Origin: Phymatolithon calcareum | Taxonomy: Eukaryota; Rhodophyta; Florideophyceae; Hapalidiales | DNA: 64,000 nt | NCBI GenBank assembly: GCA_977006965.1 | Contig: OZ345360.1 | Span: 2,232,001-2,296,000, forward strand | Reading direction: 5' to 3' | Shown here: positions 21,223 to 32,728 of the stretch, piece by piece | Layout of the letters: every line of letters begins with the position of its first letter | Position numbering within the stretch: the first letter of the stretch is position 1 | Program-made: the position numbers and the translations under genes | The notes under the pieces: model-generated | What the model was told of the DNA's origin: nothing | The model's database searches: none | Seen by the model: only the letters and a program-made list of their open reading frames with translations

Positions 21223-21273
21223 TCACAGAATTGATGAATTAGATACAGTGTATCTAATTCATCAATTCTGTGA
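21223..21273. repeat. 51-bp near-perfect palindrome
   Basis: Two perfectly complementary 25-bp arms (TCACAGAATTGATGAATTAG... at 21223-21247 and its reverse complement at 21249-21273) with a single G between them. It would extrude as a cruciform or form a loopless hairpin in RNA. Confidence 0.85.
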
Positions 21274-22502
21274 TACAGTAACCTGCTTTTGTTGACCTGA
21301 ACGTCCTATCGAGAAGGGTATGCGCCAATCGCCGAGTGCATACCGTAGCGGAATGAATACCTCTAACAACTGTGGAATCTTCGCTTTCAAATTTGGTGGC
21401 CAAAAATTAAGGAATGCTGAATTGAGGTGCAGAGCGCAGCATATGCCGTCCTTCCTTTCCAGGGCACCTTTAAACCACGGAACATCTTATAGGCCCCTTA
21501 GATGTGGAGTACACATTTTATGAATGCTTATTCCCCTAGTGGGATAGCAAGCAGTGCTTTTATTTTTACCTCTACTTAGATTACGGCAGGGCGTTAATCT
21601 TGCTAGCTAATTATATGCACGCTTCTTCCCTGCCTGCCGCTCGTCATGAAACGATTCCACCCGAAGCAACTGCGCTGGTTCCACGTTTCGCGAGTCCTCG
21701 TGGACGGCCAGAGAGTACACCTTGTGTGTTTCTAATAAAAGCTCGACATATACAAAAAGAAAAAACTCTTGTCTGTCGTGTAGTCTAGCGTGCAACACCA
21801 AACATCTGAAGCTCCGAAAAGCACGTATCCAGTACGGCCGAATTCACTTCTTGGGATGGAAGTGAAATCGATACCTAATTCCGAGTAATGACGATAAGAC
21901 GCACAGGGAAGTTTTATTGAGTGATGTTTTATTCAGTAAGCTCATATTACATTCCAGTGGATTGTTGATGAAGGAGCAGACCTTGATTCTTTCGGTGTCT
22001 CTGAAAAAGATAGAGTGGGCCTTGTACATAGGCTCCACGTGCACACTACGCTACGCGTCGCGCACAACCGATCCTCCAAAAAGGCTGCTGTTTGTTACAC
22101 TCTCGGGTTAGGCAAGTTAGTCGGCACTTGCTCTCGCCAATCGTGGCTCTTTGTGATGCAATTCCTTTACTTGCTTCGATTCAAGAAGACTTTTTAGTAA
22201 TATCAGATTCTCTGAAAAAATGTGACTATACATCGGAGGCGTTCTTGTTGAAAGAGGTCAGGGCGCTGGTCGTCTTTTTATTAGCAAGGACAATGACTAA
22301 TTCCCGTTCATGCCTCAAACCAAGTTTTTGGTTTCCCATAACTTTATGACAAATTCGAAATAGGTCTGTAAGCACTGGAGTGAAGTTCCTATTTGGTTCT
22401 TAGCGGCGAGAGGAATAGCAGCCTGAATGATGGGGATGCATTCTCACCTGCGGCTTTCAAGTGCGAGAGAACCTTTCTGGTCTTTTCTTGACGTCCTCCA
22501 CC

Positions 22503-24380
22503 ATGGCTCGAAAGGTGGACGAAAGCTCGCAGATAATTAACGTCTCAGTCACGATGGGCGCACCGTCCTTCGTTCCTGGATCTCGAGTTTCTGCCTTGAT
22601 AACGATTCGCTCAGAGCGACCAGTTGCCACTGATGTTTCGCAGTCCATGCGCACCACACCGCAACGCAGAAGCGTTGGTCTTTCATTTTTATCCCTCGCC
22701 AAAGCTTTCCAATCTGAACCGAGCCAGGACCGAATTGCCACACCGCCGTCGCTTGCCTTCTCTGGTGTCGGTACCAATGAATACTCCCTTATCGACTACG
22801 TTGTATGTGAGGTCGCCGGTCGTTGGACGAGTGATCGTTCCTGGGTCGCTCCCAATGCACATCTCCCGTCCGAAAATATGCTTGACCGTCACCTGCATCC
22901 GCCCATCGCGGCGCAAACCTCCCAGTCCCGTCTTCCGGCCGTGTCACGCTCCAGTGAATCTGCTTTTGAAGAACCTGAAGTGAAGGCCGAGGAAAGAATT
23001 CAATACCCTTGGGATGCAGCCCTTGATGATGCCAATAAGGTTGGTGGTGGCGGGCGCCTGGGCTATTCAGGAATAATTTTCAGGTCCCAAACCCTGGTCG
23101 TCTGCGAGCGCGAGCAGATTCCAGTCGGATCCCAGACCTCCTTCTCCATTGAATGCGTTCTGCCGGACATTATTCCACCTTCACTTCGCGGAACTGCCGT
23201 GCGGTACTCGTACGCCTGCGTTGTCGTTATCGCACTACCTGGGGAGACAACTCCAAGATCAATTCGCGTCCCGTTTCGCGTAGTGTCGGCGGGTGGATAT
23301 GCAACTGACGCAAATCGTGTTCGCGCTCCGATTTCGGTACCCACACCCAAGTCTTCTGGTCCGGTCCCAAACAGATTTCTGGAAAACGTACAGTCAAAGG
23401 CGTTATCAATGTCGGCTACTCTGCTCAAATCCACACCTCCTGAGGACATAGAAGTTGCGCTTGCGCTTTCGTTGAACGGCAGGCTTACACCCTATGGTAC
23501 TACTGACGACCTGTGGAGGAGCCAGCACGCGCTTGAAGATGAAGGTTTGAGTATCGTGCGCGACTCAACGCCAACCATTTCGCGTGCCGCTGGCGATCTG
23601 GCGGATGTCGTCGATGGGGTGGAAGAGGATGAATTAAGCTCCCCAATGACAAAGCTGATGCGTAAAAAGGTACCTAAGAGAAACGCTGTGCCAGTGTATG
23701 CAATTACGCGCGGCAGCGACTCCATCGCAAGGATGTATTTGCCCAAGCGGAAACTACTGCTGGGCGACACGATATCCGCTGTGTTTTACTTCCACAGTGA
23801 CAAGCCGTGTCTACGACTTGGGGCTAGATTGGAGGCACACGAAGTAGTGAAACCGAAATATGCTCTAGGGACGAAGCAAGACAGCACGTCTGAAAATGGA
23901 ACCGTATTTCGCAAAGTTTACGGCGAACATGGTGAGTTTGTGATGATGAATCGGAACACGCATGTTACGTTTTCTATTCCTTATGATGCCCCAGCCTCGT
24001 TCTCTACTGATGTAGTCGAGATTCGTTGGCTCATCCATTTTGTTTTTCTCATTCCTCAGCCATCGACGAAAATCAAAGCCTCACGCCTCTCAGGTCGACT
24101 AGAACACACTCTCCTTGCAGAAAGCATGGTCCTGGACGATGATGAGGCGACCAAGTTGTTAGATGAACTTGAAATTCAGCCCGAGGACTCTGAAGAGGAC
24201 GTCCCAGGCTGGGAGGGCGGTACTTGGGCTGGGGAAGATCCGTCCAACTGGAAGCAAATTCCCAGCGGAAACGTCGACGTCTTGCGATGGACTCTACCTC
24301 TTCATGTGACTGGCGAACCAGATTCGCAATGGGGAAGTCGAAACAGTAGTTCAATACGACTTACGACGAATGGATATTAA
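22503..24380 (+). CDS. RGP1: RGP1 homologue, arrestin-fold subunit of the Ric1-Rgp1 GEF
   Basis: Single exon, 625 residues; the ATG at 22503 sits in CCACCATGGC, a strong initiation context, so the 14 codons open upstream are ignored. Family role: with Ric1, activates the Rab Ypt6/RAB6 for endosome-to-Golgi retrograde traffic. Family features seen: VTMGAPSFVPGSRVSALITIRS at the N-terminus, the edge motif IECVLPDIIPPSLRGTAVRYSYACVV (compare pSFRGqsVkYvYk of animals), IRVPFRVV, a second arrestin-like half with IARMYLPKRKLLLGDTISAVFYF, then VVEIRWLIHFVF and the terminal VLRWTLPLHVTG. Two long hydrophilic insertions make it larger than animal RGP1 (about 390 residues). Convergent with the PPR gene, 94 bp apart. 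Confidence 0.82.
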   Translation: MARKVDESSQIINVSVTMGAPSFVPGSRVSALITIRSERPVATDVSQSMRTTPQRRSVGLSFLSLAKAFQSEPSQDRIATPPSLAFSGVGTNEYSLIDYVVCEVAGRWTSDRSWVAPNAHLPSENMLDRHLHPPIAAQTSQSRLPAVSRSSESAFEEPEVKAEERIQYPWDAALDDANKVGGGGRLGYSGIIFRSQTLVVCEREQIPVGSQTSFSIECVLPDIIPPSLRGTAVRYSYACVVVIALPGETTPRSIRVPFRVVSAGGYATDANRVRAPISVPTPKSSGPVPNRFLENVQSKALSMSATLLKSTPPEDIEVALALSLNGRLTPYGTTDDLWRSQHALEDEGLSIVRDSTPTISRAAGDLADVVDGVEEDELSSPMTKLMRKKVPKRNAVPVYAITRGSDSIARMYLPKRKLLLGDTISAVFYFHSDKPCLRLGARLEAHEVVKPKYALGTKQDSTSENGTVFRKVYGEHGEFVMMNRNTHVTFSIPYDAPASFSTDVVEIRWLIHFVFLIPQPSTKIKASRLSGRLEHTLLAESMVLDDDEATKLLDELEIQPEDSEEDVPGWEGGTWAGEDPSNWKQIPSGNVDVLRWTLPLHVTGEPDSQWGSRNSSSIRLTTNGY

Positions 24381-24474
24381 TGTTTTACATCACTTCACTG
24401 ACGTCATTGCACATTACTGGGAAGTGGACAAAGACTCAAGCGTGAGCAATGACACTTAAAATATAACTGTTATT

Positions 24475-26772
24475 TTAACCATGTAACCCCTTTGGAGAAA
24501 CATCCGACTCTATCAACGACCGCAATCCAATTTCTCTCGCCTGCCTAGCCTTGCTGCTCCCGTCCCTATCCCCGCGCCGTTTGAATGAATTGCTAACAGT
24601 GCGATTTTGATCTACGTCCCCCCATGATATACATCTTCGGAATGCATCGGCCGGGTTCACACTGTCCATTTCTGCCACCGACATGATTGTTGAGTCATAC
24701 AACGCCTTCATGCGTGCCTGACGCACCTTGCACGTTTCGGCATCCGAACAACTGTTAATCCTGCTGCGCACAAAAATGATTGCATCTGCAAGAGCTCGGC
24801 AGCAAGGATCATCACTTTGTGTCCCGCACCGGCGCAGAAACCCACTAGTAAACGCATGGAACGCAATACCAATTGCTATATCCACATCGCCGTTCTGTGC
24901 AGCCATGACCATTAACGACGGGTAAAATACACGCGAAATTCGAACGTTGTACTGCACCATTATTTCCCACAACTCCTTCGCACGATAGTGCTCGCGCTGT
25001 CGTCGAACTGTCTCAGCAAGGCCGCCCAATAGCACAGCATTTGGCGCGACACGCTGTTCGTGGATCATCTCGCGAAGACTAGAAAAGGCTTCATCGAGGC
25101 GACCTGCCCTGCTCCAGCCATCAATCAGTGCCCCGTAGGTAATTTCATTAGGTTGCACATTGTCCCTGATCATAGCCTCCAATACCAGTTGCGCTTGGTC
25201 TTGCCATCCTGCTTTCGCACATGCATCTATCAGCGCGGTGTACACGACAACGTTTGCATGCGGAAAGCCCCAATGCTTCACTTCCGCGAACAGCTCAAAT
25301 GCTTTCTCAGGTTCTCGAGCATTGGCACATGTGTCGATGAGCACCGAGAAGGTTATCAGATTTGGCCACACTCCGCATTTCTTCATGTCTTCATAAACCG
25401 AGAATGCTCGGTCAACTTGCCGCGCACGACCACAAGCATCCATCAACGCGGAATATATAGTTTGATCCTTCTGTATCCTTCTCCGCTCCATGATATCCGC
25501 AATTTCAAAAGCCCGTTCAACTTTGCCACACTTCGCACAAGAGTCAATAAGCGCTCCATAAGTGAATTTGTTCGGCGTCAAGCCAGCTTCTTGCATTTCC
25601 TTAAAGACATCGAAAGCAAGATCAGGCTCGTTATTTCTAGAGCACGCGGCCACCATCGCGTTGTAAGTGATGACGTTCGGTTTGAGTCCATCTCTTTGCA
25701 TACCGTAGAAGAGGGAAAAAGCTTTTGCTAGCTGCCGGGATTTTCCGCAGATATCAATCATGATGGTGTAGGTCTTGACGTTATGCATCAAAGACAGTCT
25801 CGCCGACGGTGGCATGAACTTTAATCCATCCATTATTTCATGCGCCTCGGCACTTCGACGCTGCCTGCAGAGAGACGTCAACACATCGTTCAATTCGTTT
25901 CTGCTTGGAAGTTCCAGTCCTAGTCTGAACTTTTTCAAAGCTTGCCGTTTCTCGCGCACGGTTCCAGAGCCCAATATTACCTGACCAAACGAATTGCGTC
26001 CACGATTGATATGTTCGTCTTCAACAGCTTGCCAAGATGACCTAGACAGAGAAGCTGGAACAGCGTTACTATGTCGCTTCAAGGAAGTTCGTTCGGAAGG
26101 ATATCCCTGGTCATCAATGCTTTCCCCGGTAGAACGTGCATGACCTCCCGATGTTTTTCGAGCATTCATTGTACAGCTGCTGTCAGAGTACTTCGATTTC
26201 AATGGATAATCGGACCCCTTGGTCCCACCTGTCGCACGGGATGCATGATTCTCGATACTCTTGATATGGTCCGAGACAAAACTGTTCTTTTCAGTACGCT
26301 TAACGGATGAGATGTCACGAAGAACATGATGCTGGTCGTTCACCGGAAGTTTCGACTTCTCTGTCTGAACGCGAAATTCCACGCTTTCCCTCGGCTTCCC
26401 AGTATGTCGACGAGAGACATTCCTACTGGTACACTGCCAATTCGGGGTATAATCAAGCTTCTGTAGTACATGACCACCTCCAAGACCACAAAAATTGCTA
26501 CTTAAGTTGGAATATTTCGAAACACCAAGAAATCCAGGCAATTGTCGCTGAGTGTGCGCTTGGACGGCTGATGTTCGATGGTCCCACAAGAGGGAAAGAC
26601 TTCCTGATGTGCGTCCGCGCGTAATAAATCTTGATGTGTTCGAAGATGCTCCGCTAACGAACACTTGAAACGGTGCGCAAAAGTTTCTCCGCTGACAAAA
26701 CCACTCGGCATTCTGCTTCAGATCAATTCTCCGACATGTTCCGCAAGCCGTGAAAGCCGCCTCGGGATGCAT
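24475..26772 (-). CDS. pentatricopeptide repeat (PPR) protein, organellar
   Basis: Single exon, 765 residues from the first ATG (26772). Residues 1-280 are a Ser/Arg-rich, low-complexity region with a probable organellar transit peptide; residues about 290-620 hold at least eight consecutive P-type PPR motifs of 35 residues, e.g. VKTYTIMIDICGKSRQLAKA, VITYNAMVAACSRNNEPDLA, KFTYGALIDSCAKCGKVERA, LITFSVLIDTCANAREPEKA and EITYGALIDGWSRAGRLDEA. The run of short identical-length motifs and the Asp/Cys-rich DACGRA/DSCAKC phrases recall MRL1, the rbcL mRNA stabiliser of green plants, but orthology cannot be claimed from sequence inspection. Expected function: sequence-specific binding of a plastid or mitochondrial transcript. 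Confidence 0.88.
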   Translation of the reverse strand: MHPEAAFTACGTCRRIDLKQNAEWFCQRRNFCAPFQVFVSGASSNTSRFITRGRTSGSLSLLWDHRTSAVQAHTQRQLPGFLGVSKYSNLSSNFCGLGGGHVLQKLDYTPNWQCTSRNVSRRHTGKPRESVEFRVQTEKSKLPVNDQHHVLRDISSVKRTEKNSFVSDHIKSIENHASRATGGTKGSDYPLKSKYSDSSCTMNARKTSGGHARSTGESIDDQGYPSERTSLKRHSNAVPASLSRSSWQAVEDEHINRGRNSFGQVILGSGTVREKRQALKKFRLGLELPSRNELNDVLTSLCRQRRSAEAHEIMDGLKFMPPSARLSLMHNVKTYTIMIDICGKSRQLAKAFSLFYGMQRDGLKPNVITYNAMVAACSRNNEPDLAFDVFKEMQEAGLTPNKFTYGALIDSCAKCGKVERAFEIADIMERRRIQKDQTIYSALMDACGRARQVDRAFSVYEDMKKCGVWPNLITFSVLIDTCANAREPEKAFELFAEVKHWGFPHANVVVYTALIDACAKAGWQDQAQLVLEAMIRDNVQPNEITYGALIDGWSRAGRLDEAFSSLREMIHEQRVAPNAVLLGGLAETVRRQREHYRAKELWEIMVQYNVRISRVFYPSLMVMAAQNGDVDIAIGIAFHAFTSGFLRRCGTQSDDPCCRALADAIIFVRSRINSCSDAETCKVRQARMKALYDSTIMSVAEMDSVNPADAFRRCISWGDVDQNRTVSNSFKRRGDRDGSSKARQAREIGLRSLIESDVSPKGLHG

Positions 26773-27475
26773 GCGAAGTTCAAAATTTGCGGCCAAAGGA
26801 GTAGCAGTGGCTCTTCCAAGCCAAGAGCAAAACTGCAGTAGGCATGCTCATACAAGCAGTAAATTGAGTTGCGAAAGGTCTCCTTGCCGGTATATATGTC
26901 GTACTGACAAAATCATGCAAACGCCTTCACGACAGATACTTCTTCGAGAAAAGGGCGGCTGTTCCTACTCGATTTGAAGGGCCTCTTGTCTTCCTGTCGT
27001 AGTTGGAGAGTCTATGACTGGGAGCATTTGGACAACAATTTGCAGTGGAAAGGCTCTTAAAGCTAAAGTGGGGGAGATCGTCGAGGTGATATTCCGCTCT
27101 CGCTCCTCACCCCACGTTTTCCATATTTGAATAATCATATTCATGACGCCCAGTGTCATACGAGAGGCGGTCCATTAATTCCTCGAAACTACTACGGAGG
27201 AAAAGCAATTAAAACTGCAGAAGACAATTACATATGAAAAATGCCGAAACTTGTGAAATAAATCAATAATCAATCATCCAATCAAATCATTGGTGTTTAT
27301 GATATGAAGTCACCGAACGGCGCCGGTCGGCGAGTAGGTTTCGCCAATGCTTACTGAGCATGCCCTGCCTGCCCCCTCTCCACCTTGTTCATCCGGCATC
27401 AATTTTTGTCCAACTTTTTCCGCCGAGGTCGGATTCGGAAAAACTTGCACAGGGCCCGACATCCATAACCCCATC
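26773..27475. other. divergent promoter region of the PPR and RPS5 genes
   Basis: 700 bp between two divergently transcribed genes. No TATA box was identified with confidence. The RPS5 frame is open upstream to 27347 but the conserved protein starts at 27476. Confidence 0.4.
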
Positions 27476-28060
27476 ATGGCAACAGCGGCTGAGATTAAGC
27501 TGTTCAATCGTTGGTCCTTCGAAGATGTGCATGTCGATGACATGTGCCTTGCCGATTACATCGCCGTGAACCAGAAGCACGCGGTGTACTTGCCGCATAC
27601 TGCAGGACGATACAATACCAAGCGTTTTCGCAAGGCACAATGTCCGATCGTTGAGCGTCTGGTGTGCTCTCTCATGATGCACGGGCGAAACAATGGTAAA
27701 AAGATCATGGCCGTTCGTATCGTCAAGCATTGCTTCGAGGTTATCCACCTCCTCACTGATCAAAACCCGATTCAAGTTCTTGTTGAAGCAGTGATCAATT
27801 CAGGCCCGCGCGAAGACTCCACGCGAATTGGATCCGCTGGAACTGTCCGAAGGCAGGCCGTCGATGTGTCGCCCATGCGTCGCATCAATGTTGCCCTTTA
27901 CCTTCTGTGCACTGGCGCGCGCGAGGCCGCCTTCCGGTCCATTAAAACCATTGCTGAATGTCTCGCTGATGAGCTCATCAACGCCGCAAAGGGTTCCTCA
28001 AACTCTTACGCTATTAAGAAGAAGGACGAGGTCGAGCGCGTTGCTAAGGCTAACCGTTAG
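27476..28060 (+). CDS. RPS5: 40S ribosomal protein S5 (uS7)
   Basis: Uninterrupted 194-residue gene. It matches eukaryotic uS7 nearly end to end: [92 protein letters not shown] and the terminal [23 protein letters not shown]. It binds the 18S 3' major domain at the exit site. The chosen ATG gives [10 protein letters not shown], the normal start for short-tailed uS7. Unlike RPS21 in the same window it has no intron. Confidence 0.97.
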   Translation: MATAAEIKLFNRWSFEDVHVDDMCLADYIAVNQKHAVYLPHTAGRYNTKRFRKAQCPIVERLVCSLMMHGRNNGKKIMAVRIVKHCFEVIHLLTDQNPIQVLVEAVINSGPREDSTRIGSAGTVRRQAVDVSPMRRINVALYLLCTGAREAAFRSIKTIAECLADELINAAKGSSNSYAIKKKDEVERVAKANR

Positions 28061-28792
28061 ATAATGCCATATCCTAACCTTCAAGCTTTAATTGATGCGT
28101 GGCGATTGATTTGTTGGCTTGTGGGTTTTGGATTCCGTGATTTTAGTAGGAGTTCTTTTGAAAACGGGTGGCTACGGTTTTAACTTCCGCTAATAATCTG
28201 CCATGTTAAAGAAGGACCTCTTTTAATTTAGAAGTCCTGGAGGTGATCCTAGTCATTGGTGCCACAAACTTAAAGTTCAGGGAGAAAAGGATGTAAAACA
28301 TAGTGTGTCGTTGAATGTGCAGTGTTGTCATGACCCCTTCCGCATGAGCTGAACCTCAAATCGCAGAGCACTTTCGGGTGCAAGTCTTGAATTGAAAATT
28401 GGAAAGAGCGATAGTGGCGGGGGTGAAGATAGTCCGCGAAGTGGACTTAAGCGCAGGTATATTTTAGCTTTTTATTCGATTTTTTATTCTAGTTCCTACT
28501 AATGTAGAAAACTTAGCCCATTCTGCGGTTTTCGCTCGAACCGAAAACCAAAGCCTGTTGCACTGGGCCCTTAATGCAGGAACTTTCTCTGTCGCCTATT
28601 TCCTTCAAAAAGGGGCTCTCATCATTATGACACCGCTGATGATTGACACGCTTCGGGCAAGGATATACAATTTTAAAAAGCACGAGACCACCAGACGCCA
28701 ACGATATAGCGCAAGGTCTGCACGCATCGCAAATATCATCGCGCTCCTCGGTATGCTTGCCTCTTTCGCTGTACGGGTAGCATCCTGCCGAC
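28061..28792. other. intergenic, RPS5 to coiled-coil gene
   Basis: 730 bp with 3' flank of RPS5 and upstream region of the next gene. Reading frames on both strands near 28513-28845 are mutually overlapping and not protein-like. Confidence 0.4.
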
Positions 28793-31700
28793 ATGAACAA
28801 GCCAGGATTCTTTGCCCCCTCTAAGAAGCGGACTTCTGATATCAAGCCGGGCTCTGGTCAAAGAGAAGCTCTAGCTAATGCATCAGAAAGGCTTTTCGGA
28901 CGATCCCCGAATGCTTTTGCATCCTTTAATCCTGTTACAACAAAGACACCGGCCTCTGCGCGGAAATCATTTTCCTTTAATCGACCAAAGTCTACGTCGT
29001 TTTTAGCTTCCGCACGCTTTAATCGTCATTCGTCCAGTCATCCTTCAGGTTCTACTTTCCTCATGGCATCAAGGGTCCAGAGTGCCCCCCGATTTGCCTC
29101 CACTGCTTCCAATTTTGATCAAGAATGCTCTGCCGAAGAAGACGAGGAGGAAGAAGAATCGAAGGCATCTCATAGTTCAGATGCTCAAGCACAAGATGCA
29201 TACAAACGTGCAAGCGAGGAGAGAGATGCCTGTCAAAGATATCTGAACTCAAGTGACGACCCTGAGCCAGACTTCTCAAATGGAAATTGCACGCATTCCC
29301 ATTCAGTCGATCTTTCTGCCTTCAGAGAAAAAGATGAGGAACAGTCGAAAGAAAACAGCTCTAGTGCGAAGCAACCTCACGGTACGTTTTTGACTGTCCT
29401 GTTATGAACCTAACAGGGATTTCGTTTGCTAACCTATTCATTGAATTTTATTCGAAAGATTCAGTGTATGGCGTACTGCATGTTGCAAGCATGTTGGAGA
29501 AGTACGGTGCCTCATTGAGAAATAGTACTGCAAAAAGGGTAAGCCGATTTTTTGTTTTGAACAAAAATGTGCGATCAACCTTGATCCCCACAGCACCTTC
29601 TGACACAACAGCTTTTGTTTGGACTTCAGGAGAGAGACCAAGAAAAGCATCGAAAAGCTATCCAAGAGCATCTCTCCACAATCGACTTATTGGAACGAGA
29701 GAGAGAGTTCCTGAAAGATGAACTGGACAAGTCTGTAAGAGCTTTTGATATCAAGCGATCAGAGCAAGATGTCAATCTTCGAAACCTTCAGGAAGAGCAT
29801 CAAATTGCTTTGGATGATGTATCCAGCTTGACCAAACAGAGTATGTGTTTGAAAATCCCGTGTCCATGTCATCAATTTGCCTTTCTTTCTAACAAACTTT
29901 CTTATTCTCTGGGACCTACAAATTCAGACTCTGCTTTACGATCAAAGAGTCAATCAGAGACCAACTCTTTCAATGCTATCCTTCACGAAAAAGAATGCGA
30001 AGCCGCTGAAAGAAGTACTCTCTTTAAAAAAAGTGCGTTCACTTGCTCTTTTGGGACGGTTCGAGATAAGAAACCCGGCTCAATTTCGCCATTAAGTCTA
30101 ATGAGAGATATGCTTTTGCTTTAATTTTCTTACTTTTTTGAGCCAACAGCCTTGGAGGAGCTGAGTTATTTGCAGACAAAACTGCAAGATGAAGCTGAAC
30201 TTAAGCTTGCTGCGAAAGAAGAAGCTTGCAATTTGCAGAAACAACTTCATGACGAAGCTGAACTGAAGCTTGCTGTCGAGCAACAAGCATCAACTGCTCG
30301 CAAAAAGCTTCAAGAAGCACTGCAAGAAACATCCAATATTGAAGACAAGCTTGATGAGGCACTGAATGAGTAGGTTTGCAAAAACTCAGTTGTGTTCACG
30401 TACTCATCTAATATTCAGCTCGTTGCGAAAGCTTCTGACCGTACGCTTGGAATTCTTTTCCCTCTTCCGAAATGAAGACTTCGTATTTCGACTGAAACAT
30501 TTTCGAAAGAAAGAATCGTTTTCAAGCGACAGATTTCAGATCTGGAGGCACAGCTTCGCCACAAACAAGGAGAGCTGAACAAAGAAATGGTAAGCTTCGA
30601 CATTGAATTCTTTTTGAAGTGCATGTCAGTTTTGCCCTAAGATATCTAACCTCGAAAAAGCTGTTGCGATTCTCAGAAGAATCGTGAGAATTTGAACTCT
30701 AATTCTCAAAAAGCGTTAGCGCAAGTAATGGTAAGCATGGCTTTAGTGCCGTAAAACCGTGGAGTATTACGAACGACGGAGCCTAACGTTCTCAATCGCT
30801 GGCATGCTTTACGTTTCAGGAGGCCGAGGAACGTGGTGCCGCACTGGAAGATGCTCTTGAGAAAGCGCTCAGATGCAATCAAGCTTTATCGGATGAGAAA
30901 ATTCAACTTCACACAAAAGTCAGAAGTATCTCACAGCTGCTCGAGCAAAATGCGGTTCAACTGAGGACGGAAAGGGAAATTCAAGAACAGCAGACGGCTC
31001 AGCGAAATGAGACCGAGCAGCGCCACAATCATGAACTGGCTCAGACGAAGAATGCGATTAAAAATCTGGAACAGCGCCTCGAAAGAGAGCGAGATCAGTG
31101 GAGCGAAGCAAGACAGCGCCAAAACCATGAGCTTACTCAAAAGAACGACGAGATTCGCTTGTGCAAGGAAAGTTATCAGCACCTCAAAATCGAGCGCGAT
31201 GAGTTGGAGCAAGCAAGAGAACGCCATGACCAAGCGCTAATTCAGAAGACTGACGAGATTCGCTCTCTTACGGACAGGCTTGGATCAGAGTGCAATGACC
31301 GAGTTCAGAATCACGACATCTTGTCCAGGCAGCTTCATGATGAGAAGAAGAACTGCGCTGATGCCTTGGACCGGCTTGGGAAATTGCAAGAAGAACGCAA
31401 TAGGTGCGAAGCAGAGTTCGCTCAAGAAAGGGAAGAACTTAAGACGGCGTTATCCCGAGAACAAACTGCAATACGCAAGATCCAAAATCAGTACTCAGCG
31501 CATCAGGCAAATCTTCGCCAAATTGCCACATCAGAAGTGCGGGACGGCGCAACTATCAGGAAGCATGTCGAACGAATTGACCAATCTGGGAAAAAATCGC
31601 GAAAAGAGATAGCAGAAGCAAGGGCTTCATTGCATACCTGTCGTGAATTAATTACTGCAATCGCAAGCCTTCCTCGACAGAAGAACGAGCATATCAAAGA

Positions 31701-32433
31701 AGTGAATGAAGAAGTTCGTTCTCGGTTGAAAGATTTTCTGATTGACTATGTCAACATGAAGCGCAAACTCGGCATAAGCAAGGAGGAAATTGAAGGAGCA
31801 ACGCGGGTTGCACATGACGCCGTTATGGAGCGCGACAGCCTTAAGCGGTTGCTCGAAGTAGCCGAGAACAGGTTGGCAGAGGTAGAACCAGCCAAGGTCC
31901 ACCTCGAGCGGGAGAAAGCTGCGCGGGAAGCAGAAGAACCAAAGCCGAAGGTCATTTCTCTGTTCGATACGCCTGGCGAATCTCCAAGAAAGCTGCAACG
32001 GAAGAGGGCCCAGACAAATCGGAAGGTCGAAACCAGTGCTGTGCAAGCTACTGGAAAACCTCTGTTGGAAGCGCATACAGCCTCCCAAACCAGACCGCGA
32101 CGAAAGAAGGCCCAAATGAAGCGGAAAGCAGTCGCAAGTGTTGTGCAAGCAAATGACAATACTCTATTGGAAGAACATGCAGGGCTTGAAGTCAGCCAGC
32201 AATTGAAGAATATACGGCAATTGAAATCCAATCGACCAAGCTCGTCTCGCAGTCAGCGGAAAAAACGGCGAATACTTGACACCAGGAACTTAGAAGGGAC
32301 GAGTGTTGCTCCAAGGAGCAAGAGAACCGCGCGTGCTGTTGCTCCTTCCGGGGGCATTGACTATGAACATGAAGACGATGAAGAAGACGCTGATATTTTT
32401 AATTTCGAGGGTCAGCTTGCCCTGCAGAAATAA
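28793..32433 (+). CDS. long coiled-coil protein, nine exons, unrecognised
   Basis: A spliced gene whose exons join in frame: 28793-29381, 29459-29538, 29594-29840, 29928-30032, 30150-30369, 30419-30440, 30527-30589, 30677-30730 and 30820-32433. All introns are GT-AG, 49-117 bp, and phases agree at every junction; exon 6 is only 22 bp. The product has about 997 residues: a Ser/Phe-rich basic head (SFSFNRPKSTSFLASARF), an acidic patch (EEDEEEEE), then some 500 residues of heptad-rich coiled coil (LEERDQ..., KLQDEAELKLAAKEE, HDEAELKLAVEQQ), and a basic tail with two imperfect repeats (RKRAQTNRK... / RRKKAQMKRK...) ending DDEEDADIFNFEGQLALQK. It could be a structural kinetochore, centrosome or synaptonemal protein, but no family was recognised. 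It is by far the most intron-rich gene here. Confidence 0.8.
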
Positions 32434-32497
32434 TTAGAGCAAATACAAGATGGAGTGAGAACATTTAGGCCGGCAGTTGACGACATTACACAAATGC

Positions 32498-32728
32498 TTA
32501 TTTGCCTTGATGTTTCAATGTGCCGAGTGCACTTCTTATGGCTTTGTTTCCCAGCTTAATTTGGGCTTGGGTAAGAGTCTCTGCTTCCTTTGTGATTCGA
32601 GCGTACTCTTCCTCTATGTTTGCTGTGGCTAGGGCACCTTGCATGGCGATAAACTCATTCATCGTCGGATCTTCATTGGGAGCGGGTTCTTCTGTCTTCT
32701 CTGTGCGTGGCTTTTTGCGCCTTGGCAT
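32498..32728 (-). CDS. small basic-headed helical protein, unrecognised
   Basis: 76 residues: a basic start (MPRRKKPRTEK) that looks like a nuclear signal, a short Pro/Glu linker, then one long predicted helix (NEFIAMQGALATANIEEEYARI... LGNKAIRSALGTL). It converges on the coiled-coil gene with stops 64 bp apart, and its start faces the CAP-H2 promoter. No family recognised; helix amphipathicity and codon use make it more likely than not to be real. Confidence 0.5.
   Translation of the reverse strand: MPRRKKPRTEKTEEPAPNEDPTMNEFIAMQGALATANIEEEYARITKEAETLTQAQIKLGNKAIRSALGTLKHQGK

Larger units (their letters stand above)
20243..22502. other. gene-free spacer with hairpin elements
   Basis: A 2.2-kb AT-rich stretch between the TUL1-like gene (minus) and RGP1 (plus). 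It contains two foldback structures listed separately (20859-20953 and 21223-21273). No ORF longer than about 90 codons looks like a protein. Confidence 0.5.
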
